A stretch of 37,352 nucleotides of DNA from an uncultured Clostridium sp. (GTDB taxonomy: Bacteria; Bacillota; Clostridia; TANB77; CAG-508), in contig CAMOBD010000009.1 in assembly GCA_946578345.1 (NCBI GenBank), positions 1 to 37,352 of the forward strand, given 5' to 3'. The number at the start of each line of letters is the position of its first letter. Positions within the stretch are counted from its first letter, which is position 1. Shown here piece by piece: positions 24,724 through 33,944 of the stretch. The position numbers and the translations under genes are program-made. Below the pieces are notes generated by a model. The model worked only from the letters and a program-made list of their open reading frames with translations, was not told the DNA's origin and did not search any database.

Positions 24724-26811
24724 ATGTCTAATGATATATTGATGTATTTGTTAATTGGTGTAGTAGCTCTCTTTGTTATTATAGTAATAGCATATTTGAT
24801 GCTTAGGAAAAAAATGCAAGCTTCTGGAATAAGGGAAATACAACAATTAAGAGCAGGAACAGAGGAAAAGAAATTTACAAGTGAAATATTATACCAAAAG
24901 TTATATGTTAAGTATTTAAAAATACCATTTATAAAAAGATATTTGCTAAAAATAAGAAGAAGACTTGAAATAATAAATATAGATGATGAATACTTAACAA
25001 GAAAACAAGCGTCAAAAATTTTGACAAATGCAATTTTAATAATCATTCCACTTACTTTAATAATTATAATGATGACACATGAAAACACATTACTAATGTC
25101 CTTCTTATTAGTGTTTGAAGTGTTCTTAGCAGATACAATAATAGGTGGAATGGTTGATAAAATAGATAATAAATTGTTAAAACAACAAATTAATTTTTTC
25201 TCTGAAATAAGACATGCATATCATGAATACAACATGGTAGAAGAAGCAATTTATCAAGTAGCACAAGATGATGAAGAACCAGAAATGTCAAGGCAAGCAG
25301 AAAAAATTTATGAAGTATTAATTTCAAATGACCCGGAAGGCGAACTTGAAAAATATTATGATATAGCACCAAATGCCTATCTAAAAGAGTTTGCAGGTGT
25401 TTCATATCTTACAAAAGAATTTGGAGATAGAAAGGTTGATGGCGCTTCATTATATCTAAAAAACCTAAATAATATAACACAAGAAATGCAACTAGAGATA
25501 TTAAAAAGAGATAAACTTGACTATGTATTCCAAAGTTTGTCTTTGATATCAATAGTACCAATATTATTTATGGAGCCAATAAAAAATTGGGCAGTAGGAC
25601 AGTTTAGCTTTACAGCATCATTCTATAATGGAAGACTTGGAATGATAATGCAAATATTAATATTAGTAATGACGTTTGTATGTTATTTGCTAACAAGAAA
25701 ATTAAAAGATAATGGCTCTGTAAACATGAATACCAAAAATACAGAAAATCCATGGCAAGCAAAATTATATAAAAATCCAATAATAAAGAAATTTGTGGAT
25801 TTATTTATTCCAAAACAAGGAACAAAAGAATATAGAAAATTACAACAAAACATGAAAGATGCGGCATCAAAGGATAAGATGGAATGGATTTATATAAATA
25901 GAATATGTTTGTGTATAGTAACATTTATAGCAGCTATACTGATTGTAATGTACCTGCATCATATGATGATACAAAATGTGTATACAGACCCGACAGCGGA
26001 TTACGACCTGATAGGAAGTATGACAGAAAGACAAACGCAAACAGCTATGCAGCTTACAGAATCTGATAATGACTATATATACTATTTCCAAGGTCAAACT
26101 GATGTTACTCAAGATGATATAGCAAAAGAAATGGAAAGAGGAAGAGTAAACGAAGATTATGTAGATAGTACTGATGAAGAAATACAAGTTGCAGCAGAAA
26201 GAGTTCTTGGAAAAATACAGTTAGTTAATAGCGAAAATATGCAATGGTTTGAAGTACTTATTGCAATGGTATTTGCAGTTATTGCATATAATGCACCTAT
26301 ATGGATGCTTAAATTCCAAGCAAAAATGAGACAACTTGAAATGGAAGACGAAGTAATGCAATTTCAAACAATTATCTTAATGCTTATGAGAATTGAGAGA
26401 GTTAATGTTGAAATTATACTGGAATGGCTAGAAAGATATGCAAATATTTTTAAAGAACCAATAAGCAAGTGCGTTAACAACTACGAAAGTGGACCATGGG
26501 AAGCACTAGAACAATTAAAAGAAGATGTATCATACCAACAATTTATACGTATAGTAGAGAGCTTACAAGCAGCAGTAGAAAAAATACCTATTGCAGATGC
26601 TTTTGATGAGTTAGATACAGAAAGAGATTACTACCAAGCACGTAGAAAAGAATCAAATGAAAGATTAATTTCTAGAAAAGGTATGATAGGTAGAGCAATT
26701 GGTTTTGCTCCAATGATAGTAATATTTGTAGGATACTTAATTATACCACTTGTATTTATAGGAATGACAAGTATGAATTCTTCAATGAGTGGATTAACTG
26801 TTGAGTACTAA
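24724..26811 (+). CDS. TadB-TadC-like fused inner-membrane platform protein
   Basis: The 695-residue protein looks like two T2SS-F/TadB-TadC modules in one chain. Module one has membrane segments at about 6-28, 101-118, 121-140, 271-287 and 305-325, with a helical domain (INFFSEIRHAYHEYNMVEEAI). Module two has segments at about 393-412, 509-528 and 660-680 and the helical block MQFQTIILMLMRIERVNVEI...LEQLKEDV, where T2SSF-type proteins typically have a related pattern. A hydrophilic loop at about 413-505 is specific to this protein. Tad loci usually encode TadB and TadC separately at about 300 residues each, so this appears to be a fusion. ATG at 24724 follows AAGGAGGGAGG. It lies 25 bases after the ATPase, consistent with operon membership. 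Confidence 0.75.
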   Translation: MSNDILMYLLIGVVALFVIIVIAYLMLRKKMQASGIREIQQLRAGTEEKKFTSEILYQKLYVKYLKIPFIKRYLLKIRRRLEIINIDDEYLTRKQASKILTNAILIIIPLTLIIIMMTHENTLLMSFLLVFEVFLADTIIGGMVDKIDNKLLKQQINFFSEIRHAYHEYNMVEEAIYQVAQDDEEPEMSRQAEKIYEVLISNDPEGELEKYYDIAPNAYLKEFAGVSYLTKEFGDRKVDGASLYLKNLNNITQEMQLEILKRDKLDYVFQSLSLISIVPILFMEPIKNWAVGQFSFTASFYNGRLGMIMQILILVMTFVCYLLTRKLKDNGSVNMNTKNTENPWQAKLYKNPIIKKFVDLFIPKQGTKEYRKLQQNMKDAASKDKMEWIYINRICLCIVTFIAAILIVMYLHHMMIQNVYTDPTADYDLIGSMTERQTQTAMQLTESDNDYIYYFQGQTDVTQDDIAKEMERGRVNEDYVDSTDEEIQVAAERVLGKIQLVNSENMQWFEVLIAMVFAVIAYNAPIWMLKFQAKMRQLEMEDEVMQFQTIILMLMRIERVNVEIILEWLERYANIFKEPISKCVNNYESGPWEALEQLKEDVSYQQFIRIVESLQAAVEKIPIADAFDELDTERDYYQARRKESNERLISRKGMIGRAIGFAPMIVIFVGYLIIPLVFIGMTSMNSSMSGLTVEY

Positions 26812-26827
26812 AGAAAGGATTTAAAAT

Positions 26828-27544
26828 ATGGAAAATGCATCAAAAGCATTAATCATGGCTGGCTCTATTTTAATATCAATAATGGTAATTAGCTTACTTG
26901 TACTTGGTTATAACCAACTTAAAAGTCTGGAACAGACAAGAGAAAATGCCGACGCTACAGATAAAATGGCTGAGTATATGAGAAGATTTGAGCAATTCGA
27001 TAGAACTGTATATGGTAGTGAATTATTTTCATTAGGAAATTTGCAACAAGATTATAATGCTTCTGATGCAAGAGTGGATGTAGGATATGACAGAATAGAA
27101 ATAACAGTAGAAATAAAAAAAGAAATTGCTGGTTCTGAATATTTTAAAACTGGAACATATACAATAGAACAGCTTTCAGAAGAACAAAAAGCAATAACAG
27201 ACGCAATTAAACCATATGAAGAAGCAAATCAAAAATATAACAACAGAAGTGTTAAATTTTATTCACAAAAGTCAACTAGAGAAATAGCAAGAGATTTTGG
27301 ATATACAGATATACCTAGTACTTTGCCAGACTCTATGATAATGACTGATTATTTTAATGATATTAGTAATCAACTTAAAGGTCGATATAATGACTTAGTA
27401 AAATGCATAGAAGATATACAAACATATACAAATTTAAGAAGTATTTATACAGAATTTAGGACAGGAAAACAATTTGATTGTGTAGAGACTGTGAGCAATG
27501 AATATAATGGTAGACTTCAAAGTATGAGGTTTGTTGAAAAATAA
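26828..27544 (+). CDS. Pilin-like protein 1 (MENASKAL family)
   Basis: The 238-residue protein starts MENASKALIMAGSILISIMV and then has one hydrophobic helix to about residue 27, as in the N-terminal helix of type IV and Flp pilins, but without a leader peptide or cleavage glycine before it. A hydrophilic domain follows with YGSELFSLGN and a beta-rich region. The same N-terminus occurs in three later genes. ATG at 26828 follows AAAGAAAGGA. It starts 16 bases after the TadBC-like gene, so it is in the same operon. A structural or minor pilin role is inferred from the context and N-terminal helix, not from a named family. Confidence 0.65.
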   Translation: MENASKALIMAGSILISIMVISLLVLGYNQLKSLEQTRENADATDKMAEYMRRFEQFDRTVYGSELFSLGNLQQDYNASDARVDVGYDRIEITVEIKKEIAGSEYFKTGTYTIEQLSEEQKAITDAIKPYEEANQKYNNRSVKFYSQKSTREIARDFGYTDIPSTLPDSMIMTDYFNDISNQLKGRYNDLVKCIEDIQTYTNLRSIYTEFRTGKQFDCVETVSNEYNGRLQSMRFVEK

Positions 27545-27593
27545 TTACAATTTTGACGTTGTCAAACCTTTAGAAGAGGATGTGATTTAAAGA

Positions 27594-28163
27594 ATGGAGA
27601 ATGCATCAAAAGCACTTATAATGGGAGCAGAAATACTAATAGGTGTTATGGTAATTTCTATTGCGGTGTATCTTTTTAGTGTACTAGGACAATATAGTGC
27701 TGAGACAACTGCAGAGATGGAAAGTACTAAATTGCAACAATTTAATGAACAATTTACGAAATATTATGGAACAACCTCTACTTTGAAAGATGGTAAAATA
27801 GTAAATGAACCTATAAAATGTACATTACAAGATATAGTTGGAACTGCAAATATGGCAAATATGTATAATAAGCAAAATGGGTTTGAAGAACCACAAGACG
27901 TTACACAAAACCCAGGCTCATATTATATTCAAGTAGATGTAGATTTGGGTTCAGGACCTGTATATAAAAACTTAGAAGACAAAACACAAGATGAATTAAT
28001 AAATATACTAAAAGATGATGGCAATTATGGAATAAGAGTTGGTGTCGACCAAAACGATGATGTGGTAGCAGTTACTAAATATTTTAAAGTTACAGAGATA
28101 AGATACAGCGATGTAACGCAAAGAGTAAATTACATTAAATTTGTATATGATGCAAGTTTATAA
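27594..28163 (+). CDS. Pilin-like protein 2 (MENASKAL family)
   Basis: The 189-residue product starts MENASKALIMGAEILIGVMV, nearly the same as the preceding pilin-like protein, and has one hydrophobic helix to about residue 32. The remainder is hydrophilic, with no cysteine pair beyond one Cys near LKCTLQ-like context (PIKCTLQDIVG). The ATG at 27594 has AGAGGATGTG upstream. It appears to be a paralogue of the genes at 26828 and 28743, probably another subunit of the same fibre or pseudopilus. The gap to the upstream gene is 49 bases. I do not recognise a named domain in the C-terminal part. Confidence 0.65.
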   Translation: MENASKALIMGAEILIGVMVISIAVYLFSVLGQYSAETTAEMESTKLQQFNEQFTKYYGTTSTLKDGKIVNEPIKCTLQDIVGTANMANMYNKQNGFEEPQDVTQNPGSYYIQVDVDLGSGPVYKNLEDKTQDELINILKDDGNYGIRVGVDQNDDVVAVTKYFKVTEIRYSDVTQRVNYIKFVYDASL

Positions 28164-28201
28164 ATAGATATTGGAAATTTGTAGAATTTTAGAAAAATCT
28201 A

Positions 28202-28230
28202 TTGATAAAATTTAAATTAAATATTATAAT
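28202..28230 (+). promoter_or_regulatory. Internal promoter inside the pilin-like cluster
   Basis: TTGATA (28202-28207) and a perfect TATAAT (28225-28230) are 17 bases apart, just 13 bases before the next ATG. The predicted transcript would have a leader of only a few bases, containing GAAAGAG. It could express the later subunits independently. Confidence 0.6.
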
Positions 28231-28243
28231 GAAAGAGTAAGAT

Positions 28244-28678
28244 ATGAAAAATAAAATAATAATTATTGTGATAATATTTTTAATTATACTTTCTGTTTCA
28301 GCATACATGGTATACAATTATAGAAAGAGTGTCATTTCATCTCAAAAAGTAAATGAAAGTTATAAAGCTTATTATAACACAGAAATATTAGGAACTGAAC
28401 TTATAAGCGTTATAAATAAAACTGTAGACTTTAACGAACAAAATGGAATACAAAAAGATGAAAATGGTATGTATATTGAAAATGATAATAATTCAATAAA
28501 AATTTATATAAGTTTCAAATATGAAGATGATTACCAAACAGTAGAGATGGAAAAAATCTCAAATAATGGAACAGATAACTTTAGAAAAGTATATAGTACA
28601 GCAAGTTTTAAATGCACAGAAATAAGTTATCATGATAAAACAAAAAATGTAAAAGCTTTAACTTTTACAGAAACATAA
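28244..28678 (+). CDS. Single-span pilin-like or minor subunit protein
   Basis: The 144-residue protein starts MKNKIIIIVIIFLIILSVSAY with one hydrophobic helix from residue 5 to about 24, then a small exported domain. It lacks the MENA start but shares the pattern NTEILGTELISVINKTVDFNEQNG with GSELFSL in pilin-like protein 1 (then a beta-rich IKIYISFKYEDD), so it seems a divergent minor pilin. ATG at 28244 is preceded closely by an internal promoter. It lies in the middle of the run of paralogues. No leader peptidase site is visible. The function beyond the cluster context is unknown. Confidence 0.55.
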   Translation: MKNKIIIIVIIFLIILSVSAYMVYNYRKSVISSQKVNESYKAYYNTEILGTELISVINKTVDFNEQNGIQKDENGMYIENDNNSIKIYISFKYEDDYQTVEMEKISNNGTDNFRKVYSTASFKCTEISYHDKTKNVKALTFTET

Positions 28679-28742
28679 GATTAGATTTTAATATTAATAA
28701 ACATATAGAAAAATATTTTTAAATTTAAAGGAGGAATTTTTT

Positions 28743-29186
28743 ATGGAGAATGCTTCAAAAGCGTTAATTATTGCAGGAGCTATATTACTTGCAATAGCAA
28801 TTATAGGTGTAGGTATGTTTGTTTTTAGTAATGTGCAAGAAACAATCACAGGAGCTGCAGATATGTCTCAGCAAGAGATAGCTGCATACAACCAAACATT
28901 TAAAGCATATGAAGGAAATATAAGGGGTTCAAGAGCAAAAATTTTATGTGAGACAGTTCTTAATCACAATTTATCAGCTGTAGATGCTTCACAAAATGTA
29001 TCTATAGTAACTACTGATATAAGTGGAGATGTAAATAATTGTCCACCACCATCAGAGCCAATAGGTGCAGATGTTATAAACCCAATAAAAAATGACTTAC
29101 AATCTGGAAAAACTTATACTGTAACATGTGGATATGATAAAAATTCTGGATTAGTTACTACAGTTAGTATTGTAGAAGTAAAATAA
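28743..29186 (+). CDS. Pilin-like protein 3 (MENASKAL family)
   Basis: The 147-residue product begins MENASKALIIAGAILLAIAI, followed by a hydrophobic helix to about residue 29 and a small domain with MSQQEIAAYNQTFKAYEGNIRGS, which resembles the post-helix part of Flp-type or T4-type pilins. It contains three cysteines (around ILCETV, VNNCPPP and VTCGYD), which could form a disulfide. AAAGGAGGAATT precedes ATG 28743. Size and simplicity make this the best candidate for the major fibre subunit among the paralogues, which is an inference. Confidence 0.65.
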   Translation: MENASKALIIAGAILLAIAIIGVGMFVFSNVQETITGAADMSQQEIAAYNQTFKAYEGNIRGSRAKILCETVLNHNLSAVDASQNVSIVTTDISGDVNNCPPPSEPIGADVINPIKNDLQSGKTYTVTCGYDKNSGLVTTVSIVEVK

Positions 29187-29205
29187 CACACTATAGAGGT
29201 TATGT

Positions 29206-29919
29206 ATGGAGAATGCAGTTGATGCTCTAAAATTGGCATTTGGGGTACTAGTTTTTGTAATAGCTCTTACTGTGATAATGACAATGTTTACACAAGCAAG
29301 AGAAACTTCAGATTTAGTCTTACAAAGGTCTGATATTACAGAATTTATGGATTATACAGAGCAAAGCCAAATAGTAGGAGGAATAACTTTATCAGGAGAA
29401 GAGAGAGTTGTAGGATTAGAAACAATAATTCCGACCTTGTATAAATATTATAAAGAAAATTATACAGTTGTGTTTTTAAATTCTAATGGCTCTCCTCTTG
29501 AGATATATGAAACCCAAACAAGGTATGATTTGTGGAGTGGATATGGAACAGATAATGGCTACACAAACAGATATTATAATGACAACTATAGCACGAGTGT
29601 ATGTGCATTTGATGTTGATGATGAAACCAGAAGACGTGAGCCTTGGGTTGGAAGTAATGAAAAATTCAAAGAAAATCTAGACCATTTTTTACAAGGTGGA
29701 GAATATACTTATGGTGTTTCATGGGCTAGCGGAGGACAAGTTACATATGACTATGGAGATGGCTTTATTAAAAATTATGATGATAAACAATTTAGAGAAA
29801 ATCTTGGAGAATATACCTATAATGGAACAAGCACAGGAGATTTAACAGGAGAAACTAATACAAGTACAGGAACAAAAGAAAAAAAGAAAAGAGTAATTGT
29901 GTATACATTAATTGGTTAA
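29206..29919 (+). CDS. Pilin-like protein 4 (MENA N-terminus)
   Basis: The 237-residue protein begins MENAVDALKLAFGVLVFVIA, a divergent member of the MENA family, with a hydrophobic helix to about residue 29. The exported part is Tyr/Asn/Gly-rich (for example NRYYNDNYSTS), with LVLQRSDITEFMDYTEQSQIVGG after the helix, and ends in a Thr-rich and Lys-rich tail. ATG 29206 follows AGAGGT, only 20 bases after the preceding stop. An ATG at 29202 is out of frame. A minor pilin or tip subunit role is inferred from context. Confidence 0.62.
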   Translation: MENAVDALKLAFGVLVFVIALTVIMTMFTQARETSDLVLQRSDITEFMDYTEQSQIVGGITLSGEERVVGLETIIPTLYKYYKENYTVVFLNSNGSPLEIYETQTRYDLWSGYGTDNGYTNRYYNDNYSTSVCAFDVDDETRRREPWVGSNEKFKENLDHFLQGGEYTYGVSWASGGQVTYDYGDGFIKNYDDKQFRENLGEYTYNGTSTGDLTGETNTSTGTKEKKKRVIVYTLIG

Positions 29920-29949
29920 AAATTATTTGATAAGAAGGGAAGAAGACAA

Positions 29950-30483
29950 ATGGGAGATACTTTAATAGTAGTTGTAGCAATATTTTTAGCAGCAATTTTA
30001 ATGTTTGTTTTTCCACTAATGACAATGGCAGATAGAACTGATGACATTTCTAATTTAGCAGTTCAAACAGCTACTTCAGAATTTGTAGATGATGTTAGAA
30101 CTACTGGAAAAATGAAATTAGAAGATTATGAGGCATATTTAAGCGAGATAACTGCCACAGGAAATACTTTTGATGTAGAAATTTTAATACAACAATTAGA
30201 TGAAAATCCTGGAGTAAAAACAACTCAAGCAGAAACTACTAAAATAGGAGAAAATTTGTATTATAATATATATACAACACAAGTAGAAGATTTATTATAT
30301 GATAATGGAAGAATAACTTTAAAAGAAGGAGACCTTGTAACTGTTACAGCGAAAAACACAAATCAAACAATAGCTCAAACTCTTAGAAACTTCTTCTATG
30401 CTATATCAGGAAATGATGATTATAATATAGCAGGACAAGCAACAGGAATTGTAGCAGTTAATGGTAGTACAAGCGAAAGATAA
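29950..30483 (+). CDS. TadE/pilin-like single-span protein
   Basis: The 177-residue protein begins MGDTLIVVVAIFLAAILMFV, with the hydrophobic helix starting at residue 4 and no leader. The following VQTATSEFVDDVRTTGKMKLEDYEAYL is helix-like, then a beta-rich part to the end. It resembles TadE-like or pilin-like minor subunits by topology only. AAGAAGGGAAGAAG precedes the ATG at 29950. It closes the run of small subunits before a 247-base gap with REP-like hairpins, so it may be the end of one transcript. Confidence 0.55.
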   Translation: MGDTLIVVVAIFLAAILMFVFPLMTMADRTDDISNLAVQTATSEFVDDVRTTGKMKLEDYEAYLSEITATGNTFDVEILIQQLDENPGVKTTQAETTKIGENLYYNIYTTQVEDLLYDNGRITLKEGDLVTVTAKNTNQTIAQTLRNFFYAISGNDDYNIAGQATGIVAVNGSTSER

Positions 30484-30488
30484 TTAAA

Positions 30489-30560
30489 TTGTTGGGCAGA
30501 TAGTTAAATCTGTCTCTACAATAACATATATGTAGGGGTGGAGTTTACGTTTCCACTCCT
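30489..30560. repeat. Pair of REP-like hairpins (BIME-like)
   Basis: Two hairpins face each other: TTGTTGGGCAGAT...ATCTGTCTCTACAA (30489-30521) and a GTAG-led AGGGGTGGA/TTCCACTCCT stem (30532-30560). CTAC at the end of the first is the complement of GTAG at the start of the second, as in paired REP units. It lies within the 247-base gap between two Tad-like genes; the remainder of that gap is AT-rich with no other structure I can support. Confidence 0.55.
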
Positions 30561-30730
30561 ATTATGCTTTAATAGTCAGATATTTGTCATTTTAAATAAG
30601 AATGTAAAATAATAAATATGTTACTATTAAATAAACATAAGATATTAAATTCATATATGATTATTTTGCCTAATAAAGAAATAAGTTATTAGCATAATAT
30701 ATGATATAAAGTGAAGAAAGGATAAAAAGC

Positions 30731-32605
30731 ATGAAACTACAACATTTAGCAGTTTTATTTGTTATAATTATATTGCCTATTTCTATAGTGCTTTCTGCAT
30801 ATACATCAAATCAAATTGATGCAATTAATATGCAAACTGCATATGATTCAAATTTAGTAAATGCAACATATGATGCAGTAAAAGCATTTCAATTAAATAC
30901 AACAAACAATAAATATTCAAGTATAAGTGATTCAAAAATTAGAGATATCGAAGCATCTATAAATACCTTTTATAACTCGCTAAACACTTCTATGAGTGGA
31001 TATTCTCTTGCGGCACAAGATTTAGAGGCATATATACCAGCAATACTTTTTACACTTTATGATGGATATTATATTTATACATCATATGATAATGTATATG
31101 GAACTACTGGAGAAGGCGAAGACGAAAAAGTTCAAATTAGTCTTGGTGGAAAAAACTATCAAAATGGTTTAAAACCATATGTATATTACTCAGCAAAATA
31201 CAAATTAAGTAATGGAAATATAATAGTAGTAAACTATACGCTAGATAATGAAATAACTGTATATGGAGACTTTGGAGATGGATATGTGACAAGGTCAGGA
31301 TATTTAATAAATCCAGATTATGTGACAAATGTAAATACTACAGCTAAGACATTAAGTTATGGTGAACCAGGTAATCAAGTTGAAATTAGACCAGAAAGAT
31401 TGGAAGAACATCTAACTACTATAGAAGAAAGAGATAATGGAGGAACAGGAACTGACTCTGGAGACTATGTTTATGTATTCTATCAAAATGACAAGATATA
31501 TCAAGATACAGATGGTAGCTATTTTTGGTATAATGATTCAATGAAAACACCAGTTAATGACCCTAACATAATAGCAGATTTAAATGAGACTAAAAAATAT
31601 AGTAGTGATGGAAATACAATAATGAGCACAAGCGCATATGAATATTACTATAGAGCATGGGATTTTAGCAAATGGGTAGAAGAGAAGTTAGGAAAGATAA
31701 CACAAGCAAATACAGTAAATGATAATAGCAATGATAATAGTACAATCGGACAAAACAATGTTGATTATATAGATTCAGAAACAGGAGAAGTAGTTAATTA
31801 TTTAAGTGAAGATACAGGAAATACAAAAATATTTGAATTTAATGCAGAAAATGACCCAATGCTATCTGATTCAGCATTTAATAACCATAGATTGGCAATA
31901 ATCAGAAAAACAATAGAAAAAAGTTTAAATACAGTAATATCTAATTATCATACAACTACACTTTATGACTATGCAATGCCAGTAATCTCTGATGATGATT
32001 GGTATAGAATAACAAATAATGTATCAATGGTAACTTTTATGCAAGGAATGTCGATAGGATATAGATATTATAATAACTATGCAATAATAACTAACAATAT
32101 AAATAAAGAAGTTATAAAACCAGAAAACATATATATAGTAACAGAAGAAACATCTGGCAACTCTAGAAATAGAGAATATCATCAACCAGGATGTAGAGAA
32201 TTATTACAAGGAATAGAAGATGGAACATTAAGAATAGTTGGAACATATCCAACTGCAAGTTTTCAAAGACAGACAGTAAAAGTTACAGAAAATACTGAAG
32301 ATGATGTACACTTTTACTTCCAATCAAGAGGAACATCAGTTGGTGGAGCTACTATGCTAGATTTAATTACAATAACAGGTTGCTATAACTGTATTGTAAG
32401 TGCAACAAGTAATTATGATACAAATGATATAATCGCAGGAAATTCACTAATAGATTTTCCAAACAGAGTAGAAAATGGTGGAAATGGAGCTATTTCTTTT
32501 GCAAATGATAGCGATGGATATAAAGCTGTAAGACAAGCATATTTGACAGCTCTTGCACGCGAAAGATATGATTTATATAAGTCTAATTTTGATTTGGAAT
32601 TGTAA
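30731..32605 (+). CDS. Large single-span Tad-locus protein (possible TadG or tip-like)
   Basis: The 624-residue protein has one N-terminal hydrophobic segment (MKLQHLAVLFVIIILPISIVL) and no leader. A helical region follows, then an exported Tyr/Asn-rich body. A late block has the cysteines HQPGCREL and ITGCYNCIVS, probably for disulfides or metal. Size, topology and position after the small pilin-like genes suggest a TadG-like or tip adhesin, but no conserved domain is visible by eye. ATG 30731 follows GTGAAGAAAGGA. It is the last gene of the cluster before spoIVB. Confidence 0.6.
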   Translation: MKLQHLAVLFVIIILPISIVLSAYTSNQIDAINMQTAYDSNLVNATYDAVKAFQLNTTNNKYSSISDSKIRDIEASINTFYNSLNTSMSGYSLAAQDLEAYIPAILFTLYDGYYIYTSYDNVYGTTGEGEDEKVQISLGGKNYQNGLKPYVYYSAKYKLSNGNIIVVNYTLDNEITVYGDFGDGYVTRSGYLINPDYVTNVNTTAKTLSYGEPGNQVEIRPERLEEHLTTIEERDNGGTGTDSGDYVYVFYQNDKIYQDTDGSYFWYNDSMKTPVNDPNIIADLNETKKYSSDGNTIMSTSAYEYYYRAWDFSKWVEEKLGKITQANTVNDNSNDNSTIGQNNVDYIDSETGEVVNYLSEDTGNTKIFEFNAENDPMLSDSAFNNHRLAIIRKTIEKSLNTVISNYHTTTLYDYAMPVISDDDWYRITNNVSMVTFMQGMSIGYRYYNNYAIITNNINKEVIKPENIYIVTEETSGNSRNREYHQPGCRELLQGIEDGTLRIVGTYPTASFQRQTVKVTENTEDDVHFYFQSRGTSVGGATMLDLITITGCYNCIVSATSNYDTNDIIAGNSLIDFPNRVENGGNGAISFANDSDGYKAVRQAYLTALARERYDLYKSNFDLEL

Positions 32606-32665
32606 AATAAATCGTTTAAAATTCTCAAAATTGGTAATCCTAATAATAAGAAAGAAGGATTGACA

Positions 32666-33874
32666 ATGAGAAATTTAAAAAGATTATTGATTGTTTTAGT
32701 TTTAACTATTATATATGTATATGTATGTAATATTAGTATGCTTCCAAGTGATATAATATTAATGCAGGGTGAGACTTTAAATTTAAATACTGTTTTTGGA
32801 TTGAATGTGCAAGATGAGGAAACAATGCAGGCTTCAAGTAGCTTGAATAATAGTATTGTAGAAGAGACTGGACAAATGGATTTGAGTTTGAATTTGTTTA
32901 ATCTCTTTTCTGTAAAAGATGTTACTGTAAATGTAATACCAAAAACTACTGTGATTCCGGTGGGAAAAGCAATTGGAATGAAGTTATATACAGAAGGTGT
33001 GCTAGTTGTTGGAATGTCTGAAATAGAGGGTAAAAAACCATATGAAAATTCAGGAATTGAAACCGGTGACAAAATAATAGAGGTAGATAATAACCAAATA
33101 GACAATACAGATGAGCTTATAGAATGTGTGAATAATTCTAATGGCAAAGAATTAGAAATAAAATATATTAGTGATAATGAAGAAAAGACGACTAGCATTG
33201 AGCCAGTAAAAACATCAGACAACGAATATAAATTAGGTTTGTGGGTAAGAGATGCAGCAGCAGGAGTAGGAACACTTACTTTTTATGAGCCATCTACAGG
33301 TGAGTTTGGAGCCTTAGGTCATGGGATAAATGATGTGGACACATATGAATTAATAGACATAGCAAGTGGAGAACTAGTAACTACTGATATAATAGATATA
33401 GTAAAAGGAGAGGATGGTTCTCCAGGAGAGATTAGAGGAACTATAGATAATGGAATTAGTTTAGGAAATATATATAAGAATACAGGATTTGGAATATATG
33501 GAAATATAGATAATGTAGCAAAATTAAATTTGACACAATATAAAGAATACGAAGTTGCAAATAGGAGTGAAATTACTACAGGAAAAGCAGAAATACTTTG
33601 TGAACTAGAAAACGGAAAAACACAAAGCTATGAAATAGAAATTCAAAGATTATTTTTGGAAAATAACGAGAATAACAAAAGCATGTTAATAAAAGTTACA
33701 GATGAAGAACTTATAGAAAAAACAGGTGGAATAATTCAAGGAATGAGTGGAGCACCAATTATCCAAAATGGAAAGTTTATAGGAGCAGTCACACATGTGC
33801 TTGTTAATGATGCAAAAACAGGGTATGCTGTTTTTGGAGATTTAATGATAAAGCAAATGAGGGGGACAGATTAG
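32666..33874 (+). CDS. spoIVB: SpoIVB-like sporulation serine peptidase (family S55)
   Basis: SpoIVB is secreted into the intermembrane space of the sporangium and triggers pro-sigma-K processing. This 402-residue homologue has an N-terminal hydrophobic segment (about 7-25), a PDZ domain (about 100-180), and S55 catalytic residues H219 in GALGHGI and S361 in GMSGAPI. I chose ATG 32666, six bases after GAAGGA; the TTG at 32660 abuts that site. The final RGTD is encoded by AGGGGGACAGAT, which looks like a remnant of the GGGGACAGA REP-like motif. Its presence supports spore formation. The neighbouring Tad-like genes are not known partners. Confidence 0.93.
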   Translation: MRNLKRLLIVLVLTIIYVYVCNISMLPSDIILMQGETLNLNTVFGLNVQDEETMQASSSLNNSIVEETGQMDLSLNLFNLFSVKDVTVNVIPKTTVIPVGKAIGMKLYTEGVLVVGMSEIEGKKPYENSGIETGDKIIEVDNNQIDNTDELIECVNNSNGKELEIKYISDNEEKTTSIEPVKTSDNEYKLGLWVRDAAAGVGTLTFYEPSTGEFGALGHGINDVDTYELIDIASGELVTTDIIDIVKGEDGSPGEIRGTIDNGISLGNIYKNTGFGIYGNIDNVAKLNLTQYKEYEVANRSEITTGKAEILCELENGKTQSYEIEIQRLFLENNENNKSMLIKVTDEELIEKTGGIIQGMSGAPIIQNGKFIGAVTHVLVNDAKTGYAVFGDLMIKQMRGTD

Positions 33875-33944
33875 TTGCTAAAAAAATAGAGCTTTTATAA
33901 AATAATCGATTAAATTACAAAAAATAAATTCGAAAGGAAATGAA

